From contig NZ_SRYA01000020.1 in NCBI RefSeq assembly GCF_004793545.1, forward strand, positions 24,594 through 88,593: DNA of 64,000 nt. The letters run 5' to 3'. Of the stretch, positions 37,485 to 46,629 are shown piece by piece; position 1 is the stretch's first letter, and every line of letters starts with the position of its first letter. The notes beneath the pieces are model-generated. The model worked only from the letters and a program-made list of their open reading frames with translations, ran no database searches and had not been told where the DNA came from. Both the position numbers and the translations under genes were made by a program. This stretch comes from Petralouisia muris (GTDB lineage Bacteria > Bacillota > Clostridia > Lachnospirales > Lachnospiraceae).

Positions 37485-38120
37485 GGTAAAATCTACACCC
37501 GCCAGCTGATCCGTACCGGAAACCACAAGATTTGCTGCCCCAAGCACTTTTTTATCGCCAACGCCGATGCACTTCATATGCCCGGCCAGAGCGGCTTCAA
37601 TTCCTGCCCCGGCGTCTTCCACAACGATACAGTTCTCACAGGGAATGCCCAAAAGCTCCGCTGCCTTCACAAATACCTGGGGATTGGGTTTCGCCAGTTC
37701 CACCAGGTTGCCGTCCACCACAGCATCAAACTGATCTGAAAGATTCAGCTTGTCCAGAATCATTTTTCCGCTCTTGCTTGCAGAACCAAGGGCAATCCGG
37801 TATCCTTCTGTTTTGAGCTTCTCTATAAACTGGGGAATTCCAGGCAAAATCTCAGATTCATCTATTTTTTCAATCATCTTCAGATAATATCCGTTTTTCC
37901 TTGCGGCAAGCTCTGCTTTTTTTTCTTCCGTTAAGCCTTCGATTCCCCCTGTTTCCAGTACAATATTCAGAGAATCCATACGGCTGACGCCTTTTAACTT
38001 TTCATTATGTATAAGATCAAATTCAAATCCCAGTTCCGCCGCAAGTTTTTTCCATGCAAGATAATGGTATTTTGCGGTATCTACAATGACTCCGTCCAAA
38101 TCAAAAATTACTGCTTTCAT
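37476..38120 (-). CDS. pgmB: Beta-phosphoglucomutase
   Basis: 214-residue HAD-superfamily enzyme converting beta-glucose-1-phosphate to glucose-6-phosphate. Seen: nucleophile loop FDLDGVIVDTAKYH (D8, D10), cap residues KLKGVSRMDSL, ALGSASKSGKMIL and the metal-binding VVEDAGAGIEAAL. The start abuts the GH65 stop with no gap. GH65 inverting phosphorylases yield beta-glucose-1-phosphate, so the pair forms one route. Corresponds to E. coli ycjU in position and length. Confidence 0.96.
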   Translation of the reverse strand: MKAVIFDLDGVIVDTAKYHYLAWKKLAAELGFEFDLIHNEKLKGVSRMDSLNIVLETGGIEGLTEEKKAELAARKNGYYLKMIEKIDESEILPGIPQFIEKLKTEGYRIALGSASKSGKMILDKLNLSDQFDAVVDGNLVELAKPNPQVFVKAAELLGIPCENCIVVEDAGAGIEAALAGHMKCIGVGDKKVLGAANLVVSGTDQLAGVDFTVL

Positions 38121-40433
38121 TTATGACGATCTCCCTTTTGTCTTTAACCTGATTTCCAATGTCTGCTCCAATATGTATTTGCAGTCCTCCGCTTCCACCT
38201 GAATGGCTGCGTTGGTTTGGGATTCACAGGTAAGATTTATCTTTTCATTGCCTATGAGAAAATGCACCTGCACACCTTCGATCACCATGCGAAAATCCAT
38301 GTTTTTCCAATGTCCGGGAAGATGCGGATTCAAATACAAAATCCCGTTTTCATAGCGGACGCCTGCAAATCCGAAAATCAGACAGTTCCAGATCCCGCCT
38401 AATGATGCAGAATGAATTCCGTCCGTACTGTCATGGGGATTTTCGTCCAGATCCACCACCAGACAGTTTCGGAAAAATTCCCAGGACAGCTCCATGGCTC
38501 CGATTGCCGCGCATGCCTGGGCATGGGCGCAATAACTTAAAGAAGAATCATGAATAGTTCTTTCTTCATAGAACAGCACATTTTTTTTCACCGTTTCCTT
38601 ATCGAAGAGATGGGGAAACAGATTTAAAAGCATAACCACATCCGCCTGTTTCAACACCTGCATATTGACAATTTCCTCTCTGGAATAATCAAACAGAACC
38701 GCCTGCTTAATCTGGGAAGTCTTGTATTTTTTGATGTTTTCCAGACAGGGTTTGGTTAAAAACGTGTCATCCTGGGGAATAATACCATCCTCCCCCGGAA
38801 CCGGGAGATACATTTTCTTCAGAAATTCTTCCCATCTGTCCAGTTCTTTTTCAATCTGAAGTTTCCAGTTCAGCGCAGCAAATACATCCGGCTGCTTCTC
38901 CTTTAAGGTTCTGGCATAGCGGAGGGCTGTTTTCACACAATAAACCGCCATATAATTAGTGTAGGCATTATTATCCACATGTTCCGTATATTCATCCGGG
39001 CCGATGACATCAAAAATTCCGTATTTCTGACGCTGTTTTTCCCATTTGGCGCAGGATGCCCAGAACCTTGCCGCCTCGAAAACAATCTCATATCCACATT
39101 CTTCCATAAACTGCCGGTCGCCGGTGGCCCTGTTATATTGCTCCACCGCATAAGCGATATCTGCAGTCACATGATATTCCTTAATGCCGGACCACACTTT
39201 GTTGGCTTTGCCGGTATGTATATTCAGCGCCGCATACAGGGGAGTTTCTTCTTCGCCGCTTTTCGCTGCTTCCCAGGGAAACATCGCGCCTTTAAATCCA
39301 TAGTCCCGGGCCTTCTTCCTTGCCCCGTCCAATCCATGATACCGGAATTCCAAAAGGCGTTTTGCCTCTTGGGGATACAGATACAGAAGCATCGGAAACA
39401 GGAAAATTTCCGTATCCCAGAACACATGTCCCTTATATCCCTCTCCCGTCAGCCCTTTTGCCGCAATGCTGCTTTCATTGGTATGCCACGGCGTCATGCC
39501 TGCAATATGGTACTGGGCGAAGCAGACTGCCGCTTCCTCTTCTTCCGTCATTCCCTCCACCTGAATTCGGGCAATGTCCCAGAATTTTTTCATTTCCTGC
39601 CTGTGAGCCTGAAACAGCGTATCATATCCTGTTTCAGCGGAAGCGTTCAGCATCTGTTTTCTTTTCTCAGTGGTGATGCCATCCTCCGCCTGATCCGCAA
39701 AAGTGATTTTTTCCAGAACTGCCTGTCCGCAAACTGGCTGCAGCGCATAAGCGCCGTATATGCTTCTTCTCTTTAAGCTGAATTCTTTTTCTGACAGAAT
39801 GCCGGTTTTCGCCCTGCATTCCGCAGCTTCTATCACAGTGCCCTCTTCCAGTTCACTGCGGATTTCCATGACTGCTTTTTCATACACCCTTGCAACAGAT
39901 TTGTGGAAATGGGACACGCCGCTGTTGGTCATCTGTCCATTAATTCCGGTTTTGATCTTAATCTTTCTCACATCCCCATTCAGAACCTGCACCTGAAACC
40001 TCTGGGCAAAGAGATTTTTCCGAGCCATGGAAGCAAATCTTCTGTTTTCAACTGCGATTTTCCTGTTTTGGGACAATTCAAATTCATACCGGATTACAAG
40101 TTCTCCGCTGAAAAGATCCAGTTTCCGTTCAAAAGAGGACAGTGCGGACTGTTCAGGATAAATCTTTTCACCGTCCGCTTCTAATTCAAACCATGTCACA
40201 TCCGGACAGTTAACAAGCTCCGTTACCTCTTCTTCATAAGCTTTATGGAAGGCGCCGCATAAGAACATCCCCCTCTGTTCATTAATCAGGGAAAAGGGAT
40301 GGGCCGCGCGAACGCCCAGATATCCGTTGCACTGGGCAAATACGGATTCTGTTTTTAATTCAAAGTCCGGCAAAAATTCTTTCTCGCAAAGCCATAATCT
40401 TTCTTTTTCTTTTTCTGTCTGATAATGAATCAT
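38121..40433 (-). CDS. GH65 disaccharide phosphorylase (kojibiose/maltose phosphorylase family)
   Basis: 770 residues. Inverting phosphorylase that splits an alpha-glucoside with phosphate to beta-glucose-1-phosphate. Seen: the GH65 core FWDTEIFLFPMLLYLYPQEA, IGPDEYTEHVDNNAYTNYMA with the general-acid Glu, KQADVVMLLNLFP, HDSSLSYCAHAQACAAIG, and HSASLGGIWNCLIFGFAGV. The family includes maltose, kojibiose, nigerose and trehalose phosphorylases. Synteny with E. coli ycjT, a kojibiose phosphorylase, favours kojibiose or a related alpha-1,2-glucoside. Cytoplasmic; uptake would be by the adjacent ABC transporter. Confidence 0.93.
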   Translation of the reverse strand: MIHYQTEKEKERLWLCEKEFLPDFELKTESVFAQCNGYLGVRAAHPFSLINEQRGMFLCGAFHKAYEEEVTELVNCPDVTWFELEADGEKIYPEQSALSSFERKLDLFSGELVIRYEFELSQNRKIAVENRRFASMARKNLFAQRFQVQVLNGDVRKIKIKTGINGQMTNSGVSHFHKSVARVYEKAVMEIRSELEEGTVIEAAECRAKTGILSEKEFSLKRRSIYGAYALQPVCGQAVLEKITFADQAEDGITTEKRKQMLNASAETGYDTLFQAHRQEMKKFWDIARIQVEGMTEEEEAAVCFAQYHIAGMTPWHTNESSIAAKGLTGEGYKGHVFWDTEIFLFPMLLYLYPQEAKRLLEFRYHGLDGARKKARDYGFKGAMFPWEAAKSGEEETPLYAALNIHTGKANKVWSGIKEYHVTADIAYAVEQYNRATGDRQFMEECGYEIVFEAARFWASCAKWEKQRQKYGIFDVIGPDEYTEHVDNNAYTNYMAVYCVKTALRYARTLKEKQPDVFAALNWKLQIEKELDRWEEFLKKMYLPVPGEDGIIPQDDTFLTKPCLENIKKYKTSQIKQAVLFDYSREEIVNMQVLKQADVVMLLNLFPHLFDKETVKKNVLFYEERTIHDSSLSYCAHAQACAAIGAMELSWEFFRNCLVVDLDENPHDSTDGIHSASLGGIWNCLIFGFAGVRYENGILYLNPHLPGHWKNMDFRMVIEGVQVHFLIGNEKINLTCESQTNAAIQVEAEDCKYILEQTLEIRLKTKGRSS

Positions 40434-40449
40434 ACACTTATCCCCCGCC

Positions 40450-41487
40450 TTAAAAAATCACAGGTTTTCCTGTTTCCGCAGATTCATACAGCCCGCAGAT
40501 CAACTTCTGAATATAGGCGCCCTGCTCTGCAGTAACCAGAGGTTCTTCCGTCCCGAGACATGCATTTACAAAATTCACATCCAAATCCATATGCCAGTCC
40601 CGCATCTCCATAAATGGAAATGCAAGGTTCACAAGCTGTCCGCCTTCTTCGCCGTAAATTTCCAACGGAAACAGCTCTGCGCCTTCTTTTGAGCCAAAGA
40701 GTTTCACGCTTCTTACATCCTTTTCCCTGCGGTTGATGGCAAAAGATGTCTGCAAATCCAGACTTGTTCCGTCTGCAAACCGGATATATCCAAAGATTCC
40801 GTCCTCCACAGTAAAGCGGCTGGGATTCCATGCTCCCATCAGCCCCACACCGGAAGTTTTTCCGATACGGTCACTGCTGGAAGCGCATGCATAAGAAATT
40901 TCCGGATAGTCCAATAAATACAGGGCGCAGTCAAGCATATGGGCGCCGATATCAATCAGAGGCCCGCCGCCCTGTATCTCTTTATTGGTAAAGCATCCCC
41001 AACCCGGGATTCCTCTTCTTCTGTGCCACTTTACCTCTGTGTGGTAGATAGTTCCCATCTTTCCTGCTGCAATTCTGCTTCTTAAAAATGCAATATGTTC
41101 ACTGGCCCGAAAATGAAAACCATAAGATAAAATTTTTCCTTTTTCTTTTGCCTTAGCAGCCATCTTTTCTGCTTCTTTCGCGGTAATTGCCGGCGGTTTT
41201 TCGCAGAATACATGACATCCCAGTTCCAGAGCCTCCAGTGTAATGGAGCAGTGGAACTTATTGGGCACACAGATGATCACTGCATCCGGCTTTAATTCCT
41301 CCAACATGGTTCTGTGGGAATCATAGTAATTTTTTATGCCGAATTTCTCCGCAGCTATTCTGGCGGTATCAATATTTGTATCGCAGATTCCTGCAATCTC
41401 TGCATGCTCCATGGACTGATAATTGGGTATGTGCGTCACCTGGGCAATCTGTCCGGAACCGATGATTGCTGTTCTTAATTTACTCAT
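40450..41487 (-). CDS. Gfo/Idh/MocA-family sugar oxidoreductase (YcjS-like)
   Basis: 345 residues. N-terminal Rossmann domain (AIIGSGQIAQVTHIPNYQ), the family motif FCEKPPAITAKEAEKM with catalytic Lys, and HRRRGIPGWGCFTNKEIQGG leading to the His of IDIGAHMLDCALYLLDYPE. Corresponds to E. coli YcjS, described as an NAD-dependent dehydrogenase acting at C3 of D-glucosides. The gene sits between the GH65 and TIM-barrel genes as in E. coli. Substrate inferred by synteny. Confidence 0.9.
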   Translation of the reverse strand: MSKLRTAIIGSGQIAQVTHIPNYQSMEHAEIAGICDTNIDTARIAAEKFGIKNYYDSHRTMLEELKPDAVIICVPNKFHCSITLEALELGCHVFCEKPPAITAKEAEKMAAKAKEKGKILSYGFHFRASEHIAFLRSRIAAGKMGTIYHTEVKWHRRRGIPGWGCFTNKEIQGGGPLIDIGAHMLDCALYLLDYPEISYACASSSDRIGKTSGVGLMGAWNPSRFTVEDGIFGYIRFADGTSLDLQTSFAINRREKDVRSVKLFGSKEGAELFPLEIYGEEGGQLVNLAFPFMEMRDWHMDLDVNFVNACLGTEEPLVTAEQGAYIQKLICGLYESAETGKPVIF

Positions 41488-41505
41488 GATGTTTCCCCTG
41501 TATTG

Positions 41506-42297
41506 TTATAGAAACTGTTTCATAAAATTCACAGATTCCTGATATACTTTCAACGGATCTTCTCCGCGGATTCTTCCTTCATTTACCACAGGCCCGTCGT
41601 ATCCAATCTCTTTCAGCGTAGCCATATGCCGCTTCCAGTCAATGGAACCTGTTCCCGGCTGATAGCGATGGTTTTCAGCAATATGGATATGACCTATATA
41701 ATCTTTATATTTTTTCAGAGTTTCTGAAATATCATCCTCTTCAATTGCCATATGGTAAAAATCAGAGGTCAGCTTCACTCTTTGAAATCCGCCCTGGCGG
41801 ATGATATTCACCGCATCCTCCTGGGTATTCAGCATATGATCCTGATAACGGTTTAACGGTTCCAGATAAAGGTATGTGCCGGTTTCTTCCGCCGTTTTCT
41901 CAAGCTCTGTCAGGGAATCTATAATGGCTCTCACATCCCCTTCATGGCTTCTTGGAGAAACCATGGGCGGAAGCCTGAAGGTAAACATTCCCCATGCGGC
42001 CGGAACCACAACGCCGGTTCCGCCTGCTTCCTTTAAGGCATGCAGGATCTTTTTTAAATCTTCGATGCCGTTTAACCGTTTTTCCTCAATAAAATCGCCG
42101 ATCCATCCCCGGTATCCGCCGCAGGCAGTAACAACCGGAATCCCTGTTTCAGCTATGGCCTGTTTCACTTCCTCTAAATGCTCCACCAGTTCTTTTCCAT
42201 CTATCTCAAAGCATTCAAATCCCAGTTCTTTTATAAAACGGAATTTCTCCGTCATATTTTTTGGGAAAAAATCCTTGTCCTGTGTTCCTAATTGCAT
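41506..42297 (-). CDS. Sugar phosphate isomerase/epimerase family TIM barrel (YcjR-like)
   Basis: 263 residues of the xylose-isomerase-like TIM-barrel family. Metal-ligand regions are visible: YLYLEPLNRYQDHMLNT (Glu), KLTSDFYHMAIEEDD (Asp, His), HIHIAENHRYQPGTGSIDW (His) and VVNEGRIRGEDP (Glu). E. coli YcjR of the same size and place epimerises 3-keto-glucosides to 3-keto-gulosides. GGAGG precedes the start, 12 bases after the dehydrogenase stop. Confidence 0.9.
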   Translation of the reverse strand: MQLGTQDKDFFPKNMTEKFRFIKELGFECFEIDGKELVEHLEEVKQAIAETGIPVVTACGGYRGWIGDFIEEKRLNGIEDLKKILHALKEAGGTGVVVPAAWGMFTFRLPPMVSPRSHEGDVRAIIDSLTELEKTAEETGTYLYLEPLNRYQDHMLNTQEDAVNIIRQGGFQRVKLTSDFYHMAIEEDDISETLKKYKDYIGHIHIAENHRYQPGTGSIDWKRHMATLKEIGYDGPVVNEGRIRGEDPLKVYQESVNFMKQFL

Positions 42298-42309
42298 AAC
42301 CCTTTCCTC

Positions 42310-43365
42310 CTACAAAAAATCCACGCCCATTTTAATGCTTTCTTCCGGATGCTGATCCACATATTTGCAGAATCCTTCTGCGCACTCTGCAAAAGGAACC
42401 ACCGGATCAATCAGCTCTTCGCAGTCCAAATATCCGTTCATCAAAAGCTCCCAGCATACATCCTCGATTCGTTTTCTGCTCCAACGGGGATACTCCGGAT
42501 TGGGTTCGCTGCACGCTCTGGAAAAAATGATTTTTCCATAATTAAAGTGAGCCTCCTGACCAAGCCAGAGCCCTTCCGGAAAGGGCTTTGCAAATGCCAC
42601 ATAGGCAATTGTTCCGTTATACGCAAGTCCCTTTAAGGCAGACTGAAGGGCATGTACATTGCCGCTTGTCTCAATAATCACGTCTGCGCCCTGTTTTTCT
42701 GTCAGCCGTTTAATCTCAAGCCCTGCATCGCAGGCCATGGAGTCCAGGGTATAGTGAGCGCCGGTTTTTTCGGCTATTTCACGTCTCTTTGCAATGGGAT
42801 CAATTCCGATTACTGTGGTCGCCCCGATTTTTGCCGCCATCTGAAGGGCAAGAAGCCCGATAGCGCCAAGGCCGATAACTACCACCCGATCTCCGGGCCT
42901 TACATCCGCGTCCCGGATTCCGCTCAATGCAAACTGGGCCGGATCGTAACATACCGCATTTTTGGCAGACGCCTCTTTGCTCATTTTACGAAGCTTGTAG
43001 TTATCAACGGCATTGACAATCTGAGTCTCTTTGATTGGCCCGTAGGAGCAGACCCGGTCGCCGATTTCATATTCCGTTACATCCGCTCCTTTTTCTGTAA
43101 TCGTGCCCACAAACATATTGCCCAGGGGAAGATCCCCAAATTCAATGCCCCTAGGTTCGTCCTTCTCCCTCTGGGTAAAGACTCTCCATTCCTCATCAAA
43201 TTTACCGTCAATGTAAGGGGTGGTGCCTCTGAAATCCGCCAGTTCTGTTCCATGCTTGGGCGCTGCAAATTCCACCTTCACCTTAACCTCATTGCTTTTA
43301 ATTTCTCTGTCCTGATACTCTTTCAGCTCTGCAACTCTCGGAGCCGTCGCTACTAATTTTTTCAT
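42310..43365 (-). CDS. Zinc-type medium-chain dehydrogenase (YcjQ-like)
   Basis: 351 residues from ATG 43365 (MKKLVATAPR); upstream in-frame codons have no better ribosome site. Rossmann nucleotide-binding motif VVVIGLGAIGLLALQMA. The usual Cys-Gly-Ser/Thr-Asp zinc motif is replaced by KHGTELADFRG, so the metal site is atypical. Corresponds to E. coli YcjQ, which interconverts gulosides and 3-keto-gulosides. Sits between a permease gene and the epimerase gene in the same order as E. coli. Confidence 0.88.
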   Translation of the reverse strand: MKKLVATAPRVAELKEYQDREIKSNEVKVKVEFAAPKHGTELADFRGTTPYIDGKFDEEWRVFTQREKDEPRGIEFGDLPLGNMFVGTITEKGADVTEYEIGDRVCSYGPIKETQIVNAVDNYKLRKMSKEASAKNAVCYDPAQFALSGIRDADVRPGDRVVVIGLGAIGLLALQMAAKIGATTVIGIDPIAKRREIAEKTGAHYTLDSMACDAGLEIKRLTEKQGADVIIETSGNVHALQSALKGLAYNGTIAYVAFAKPFPEGLWLGQEAHFNYGKIIFSRACSEPNPEYPRWSRKRIEDVCWELLMNGYLDCEELIDPVVPFAECAEGFCKYVDQHPEESIKMGVDFL

Positions 43366-43424
43366 AAAATAAATCAATCCTTTCCTTCTGTCCTGACACA
43401 ACTGTTGTCAATTTTCCCTGTGCC

Positions 43425-44273
43425 TTAACCTTTTACGCCGCCTGCAGTGCTTCCGCTCTTAATCAAACGCTGGCTGAAGCCGTACATAATTACAATGGGA
43501 AGCGAGGTAACAAGAGAAGCTGCCATCATACGTCCCCAGATATAATCCGGTGTGTTAAACAGTGAATTCAATCCAATGGGAATTGTCATAAGTTCCGGTG
43601 AATCAATGAAAATAGATGCAAACAACACATCATTCCATGCAATCATAAACGCATATACAAACACGGATATAATTCCTGACATGGAAAGTGGCACTACAAT
43701 CCGGAAAATGATTCCCATTCTGCTCAGGCCGTCCACTCTTCCAGCTTCTTCCAGCTCCGCCGGAATGGTGTCAAAATAACTTCTCGTCATATAAATTGCT
43801 GTGGGCAATGTCTGCACAATCATACAGATAATAACCGCTTCCCGGCTGTTGCTGAGCCCAATGGCAGACAACATCTTAAACAGCGGAACAATCAGCAGGA
43901 TTCCTGAGAACATATACACCAGGAAAAACATTTCGCTGATCAGGCTTTTCCCCTTAAACTTCAGCCTGGATAACGCATAACCACCCAAAATTCCCAGAAG
44001 CACAGCGATTACGGAAGTGGCAAGGGCAATATACAGGCTGTTTCTCATATATTTATTGAACGGAAAGATATTTGCATTAAAAATATCAAAAAAATGCTGA
44101 ATGTCCCAGTTCCGGGGGATAATTGTCGGCGGATATCCTATGGTCTCTGCAGTTTCCTTAAGAGAAATGCTGAGCATTATGATAAATGGAAATAATAATA
44201 CCAATACCACAAGGATGACACGGGCATAAAACCAGATCCCTTTGAGAATTTTCTTATTATTAGTCTTCTTCAA
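43425..44273 (-). CDS. Carbohydrate ABC transporter permease (MalG/YcjP type)
   Basis: 282 residues, six predicted membrane helices. The EAA loop that docks the ATPase is present (AELEEAGRVDGLSRMGIIFR, followed by IVVPLSMSGIISV). N-terminus KGIWFYARVILVVLVLLFPF. Its start overlaps the other permease gene by 14 bases. Works with the binding protein and the YcjO-like permease; no ATPase gene is found in this operon. Confidence 0.95.
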   Translation of the reverse strand: MKKTNNKKILKGIWFYARVILVVLVLLFPFIIMLSISLKETAETIGYPPTIIPRNWDIQHFFDIFNANIFPFNKYMRNSLYIALATSVIAVLLGILGGYALSRLKFKGKSLISEMFFLVYMFSGILLIVPLFKMLSAIGLSNSREAVIICMIVQTLPTAIYMTRSYFDTIPAELEEAGRVDGLSRMGIIFRIVVPLSMSGIISVFVYAFMIAWNDVLFASIFIDSPELMTIPIGLNSLFNTPDYIWGRMMAASLVTSLPIVIMYGFSQRLIKSGSTAGGVKG

Positions 44274-45147
44274 CTTTCAGCACCTTCTTTCTTATCAGCA
44301 TAATCAAAGCAAAAATAAACGCGAATAAAACAATGGAAATGGCCGCTGCTTTTCCAAAATCATGGGTAGCAAAGGCCATATCGTAAAGATATACGCCCAG
44401 TACGTTTACCTGTTTTGTAAGCAGATATACTTCCGTATAAATATAGAACACCCAAATGGTTCTGAGGCTTACTACAGTGACCAGTGTGGGCTTAATTGCC
44501 GGATAAGTAATTACTTTGAATTTTTCCCAGGAGGTGGCCCCGTCAATATCTGCCGCTTCATACAGACTGTTATCCATAGACTGCAGAATAGCATTAAAGG
44601 AAAGGTATGCATAAGGGAAAAATTTCCATACCGCAAATATAGACACTAAAATAAATGCACTGGCCGGCTGATCGAACCATAGCGGCGCTTTGTCTGTAAT
44701 TCCAAGCACATCTATTACAAAATAATTCATAATTCCGTAAATATTATTAAACATATACCGCCAGGTAAAAATCAGGCAGACTGCCGGAACCACATAGGAA
44801 AGAATGATAATGGAATTCACCAGTTTCTTTCCGAAAAATGGACGGTTCAAAAATACTGATAATATCAGACCCAACACTGTGCTGATCCCTGTCACAACTA
44901 TGGTAAATGATAAGGTTACAAATACGGATTTATAAAATTCCGGATCTTTAAATACTTCTATATAATTCTGCAGCCCGATGAATTCTGAAGGCAGGTTTGG
45001 ATTCAGGGGAACATCCTGACAACTGATTACGATATTATAAATAAGCGGATAACCAATCAGCATCACCAGTAAAAGAATACTTGGCGACAGAAGAAACATT
45101 GCAAATTTTGTATCGCTTCCACCCAGCTTTTTTTTCTTTATACTCAT
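44260..45147 (-). CDS. Carbohydrate ABC transporter permease (MalF/YcjO type)
   Basis: 295 residues from ATG 45147 (MSIKKKKLGG), six bases after GGAAGG; longer starts run into the upstream hairpin. Six membrane helices and the EAA loop NSLYEAADIDGATSWEKFKV followed by ITYPAIKPTL. Partner of the MalG-type permease. Reduced expression relative to the binding protein is likely because of the hairpin at 45169-45259. Confidence 0.95.
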   Translation of the reverse strand: MSIKKKKLGGSDTKFAMFLLSPSILLLVMLIGYPLIYNIVISCQDVPLNPNLPSEFIGLQNYIEVFKDPEFYKSVFVTLSFTIVVTGISTVLGLILSVFLNRPFFGKKLVNSIIILSYVVPAVCLIFTWRYMFNNIYGIMNYFVIDVLGITDKAPLWFDQPASAFILVSIFAVWKFFPYAYLSFNAILQSMDNSLYEAADIDGATSWEKFKVITYPAIKPTLVTVVSLRTIWVFYIYTEVYLLTKQVNVLGVYLYDMAFATHDFGKAAAISIVLFAFIFALIMLIRKKVLKVEED

Positions 45148-45168
45148 TTTCATCCTTCCTTTTAAAAA

Positions 45169-45259
45169 ATGGGAGAGAACTGGCCGCCTAGCATTCATGT
45201 TTCAAAAAACAGCCAGCCATTGGACAAACAGGTGTACTTTCCATCGCATTCTCTCCCAT
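45169..45259 (-). promoter_or_regulatory. Intercistronic hairpin between binding protein and permease genes
   Basis: ATGGGAGAGAA (45169-45179) pairs perfectly with TTCTCTCCCAT (45249-45259); the loop has further G/C-rich segments. In sugar ABC operons such hairpins stabilise the binding-protein mRNA and lower downstream transcription. Confidence 0.65.
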
Positions 45260-45267
45260 ATCTGTGA

Positions 45268-46578
45268 TTATTTCATCAGCTTCTCAACTGCCGCCTGAGC
45301 CGTTGAAAGCTCTGCAGCAACGTCTGCATTCTGTACCACTACATTGTTAACCATTTTACTGATTACTCCTGTATTGGTAACATCGCCCATTTCTGTGAAG
45401 TTCTTTCCGTCAACTGCGCCGAATAACTGAAGATTTGCCACAGCGTTTCCAATCTCTTCTTTCATATGAACGTATGCTTTTCTGGCTTCCAGATCTGTAT
45501 ATTCCGGCATTTCATCCACAGACTTAATTACCGGCTGAACTCCGCCCGGCGCCATATTCAGCCAGTCTACATTGTTCTCATCCTCCAGCATAAAGCTTAC
45601 GAATTTCTTAGCTGCTTCTGTCCTTTCCTCATCCATGCCGGCTGCAATTCCAAGAACTGTAATACATCCGTATGCCGCTTCTGTTTTTCTGTTTGGAAGA
45701 ACCAGGGTAAGATCATCTGCAAATCCCGCGTCCTTTACATTTCCGAGAATATAAGTGGAATACATTGCCATAGGCGCGTGTTTTCCTACAAATGCGTCGT
45801 TAACGTCTGCAACTTCCGTAGATCCGGGCATGGAGAATGCCGCCAGGCTCTTATAATATTCCAATGCTTCCTTCATCTCAGGGGTATCTACCGTTACGCC
45901 TTTGTTTCCGTCAAATACATTTGCTCCGTTTGAAAGGGCAAACTGGGAAAATACCTGCTCTGTAAATGCGCTGTCAGAGGTAGGAAGGGCAATGCCGTAC
46001 ATCTGGTTCCCGGGATCATGGAATGCCTCAGCTACCGCCAGTACCTCTTCCCAGGTGGTCGGAACGGATAAATTTTTCTCCGCTAACATTGCTTCATTCA
46101 CCCAGATTCCCTGTACCCAGCTGCTTACCGGAACGCCTACATAGCTTGATCCGTCTTCTGTTTTTGTTACTTTCAATGCGCCCTCATAGAATGCATCTTC
46201 GCCTTTGGCGTCTACAACTTCTTTTACTGCGTCAACATCTGTAAATTGATTTGCAACACTTGTTTTTGCCTGATCCTGGCTGTACTCTACAACTGCAGCA
46301 AGTTCCCCGTTTCCTCCCTGCGTTGCAATTTTCGAATCATAATCATCCTCATTTACCGGAACAGATTCCACAACAATATCCGGATTTGCTTTCTGGAACT
46401 TGTCAATGATACCCGAAACGGCATCCTGTCTCTCCTGTTCCACCTGCATATGCATAAACTGAATATGCACCTTTCCGTCTCCCGATTTACCTGATTCTCC
46501 TGATTTCTTGCCGCATCCTGCAACCATTGTCGTTGCCATTGCTGTAATGAGCAATGCACTGATTAATCTTCTTTTCAT
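45268..46578 (-). CDS. Sugar ABC transporter substrate-binding lipoprotein (YcjN-like)
   Basis: 436 residues. Lipoprotein signal MKRRLISALLITAMATTMVA followed by the lipobox Cys (AGCGKK), so it is tethered outside the membrane. Extracellular solute-binding protein family 1: VHIQFMHMQVEQERQDAVSG, PTTWEEVLAVAEAFHD, VLGIAAGMDEERTEAAKKFV and FVSFMLEDEN. It should capture the glycoside handled by the operon enzymes. GGAGAGA precedes the start, 51 bases after the phosphorylase stop. Confidence 0.95.
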   Translation of the reverse strand: MKRRLISALLITAMATTMVAGCGKKSGESGKSGDGKVHIQFMHMQVEQERQDAVSGIIDKFQKANPDIVVESVPVNEDDYDSKIATQGGNGELAAVVEYSQDQAKTSVANQFTDVDAVKEVVDAKGEDAFYEGALKVTKTEDGSSYVGVPVSSWVQGIWVNEAMLAEKNLSVPTTWEEVLAVAEAFHDPGNQMYGIALPTSDSAFTEQVFSQFALSNGANVFDGNKGVTVDTPEMKEALEYYKSLAAFSMPGSTEVADVNDAFVGKHAPMAMYSTYILGNVKDAGFADDLTLVLPNRKTEAAYGCITVLGIAAGMDEERTEAAKKFVSFMLEDENNVDWLNMAPGGVQPVIKSVDEMPEYTDLEARKAYVHMKEEIGNAVANLQLFGAVDGKNFTEMGDVTNTGVISKMVNNVVVQNADVAAELSTAQAAVEKLMK

Positions 46579-46629
46579 AATCCTTCTCTCCTTTTCTATT
46601 GTTAACAGAATCTCTCTTTTCTGTTACAA

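Noticed and set aside
38979..39776. 265-codon plus-strand frame
   Set aside because: Fully antisense to the GH65 phosphorylase; no start signal or recognisable domain.
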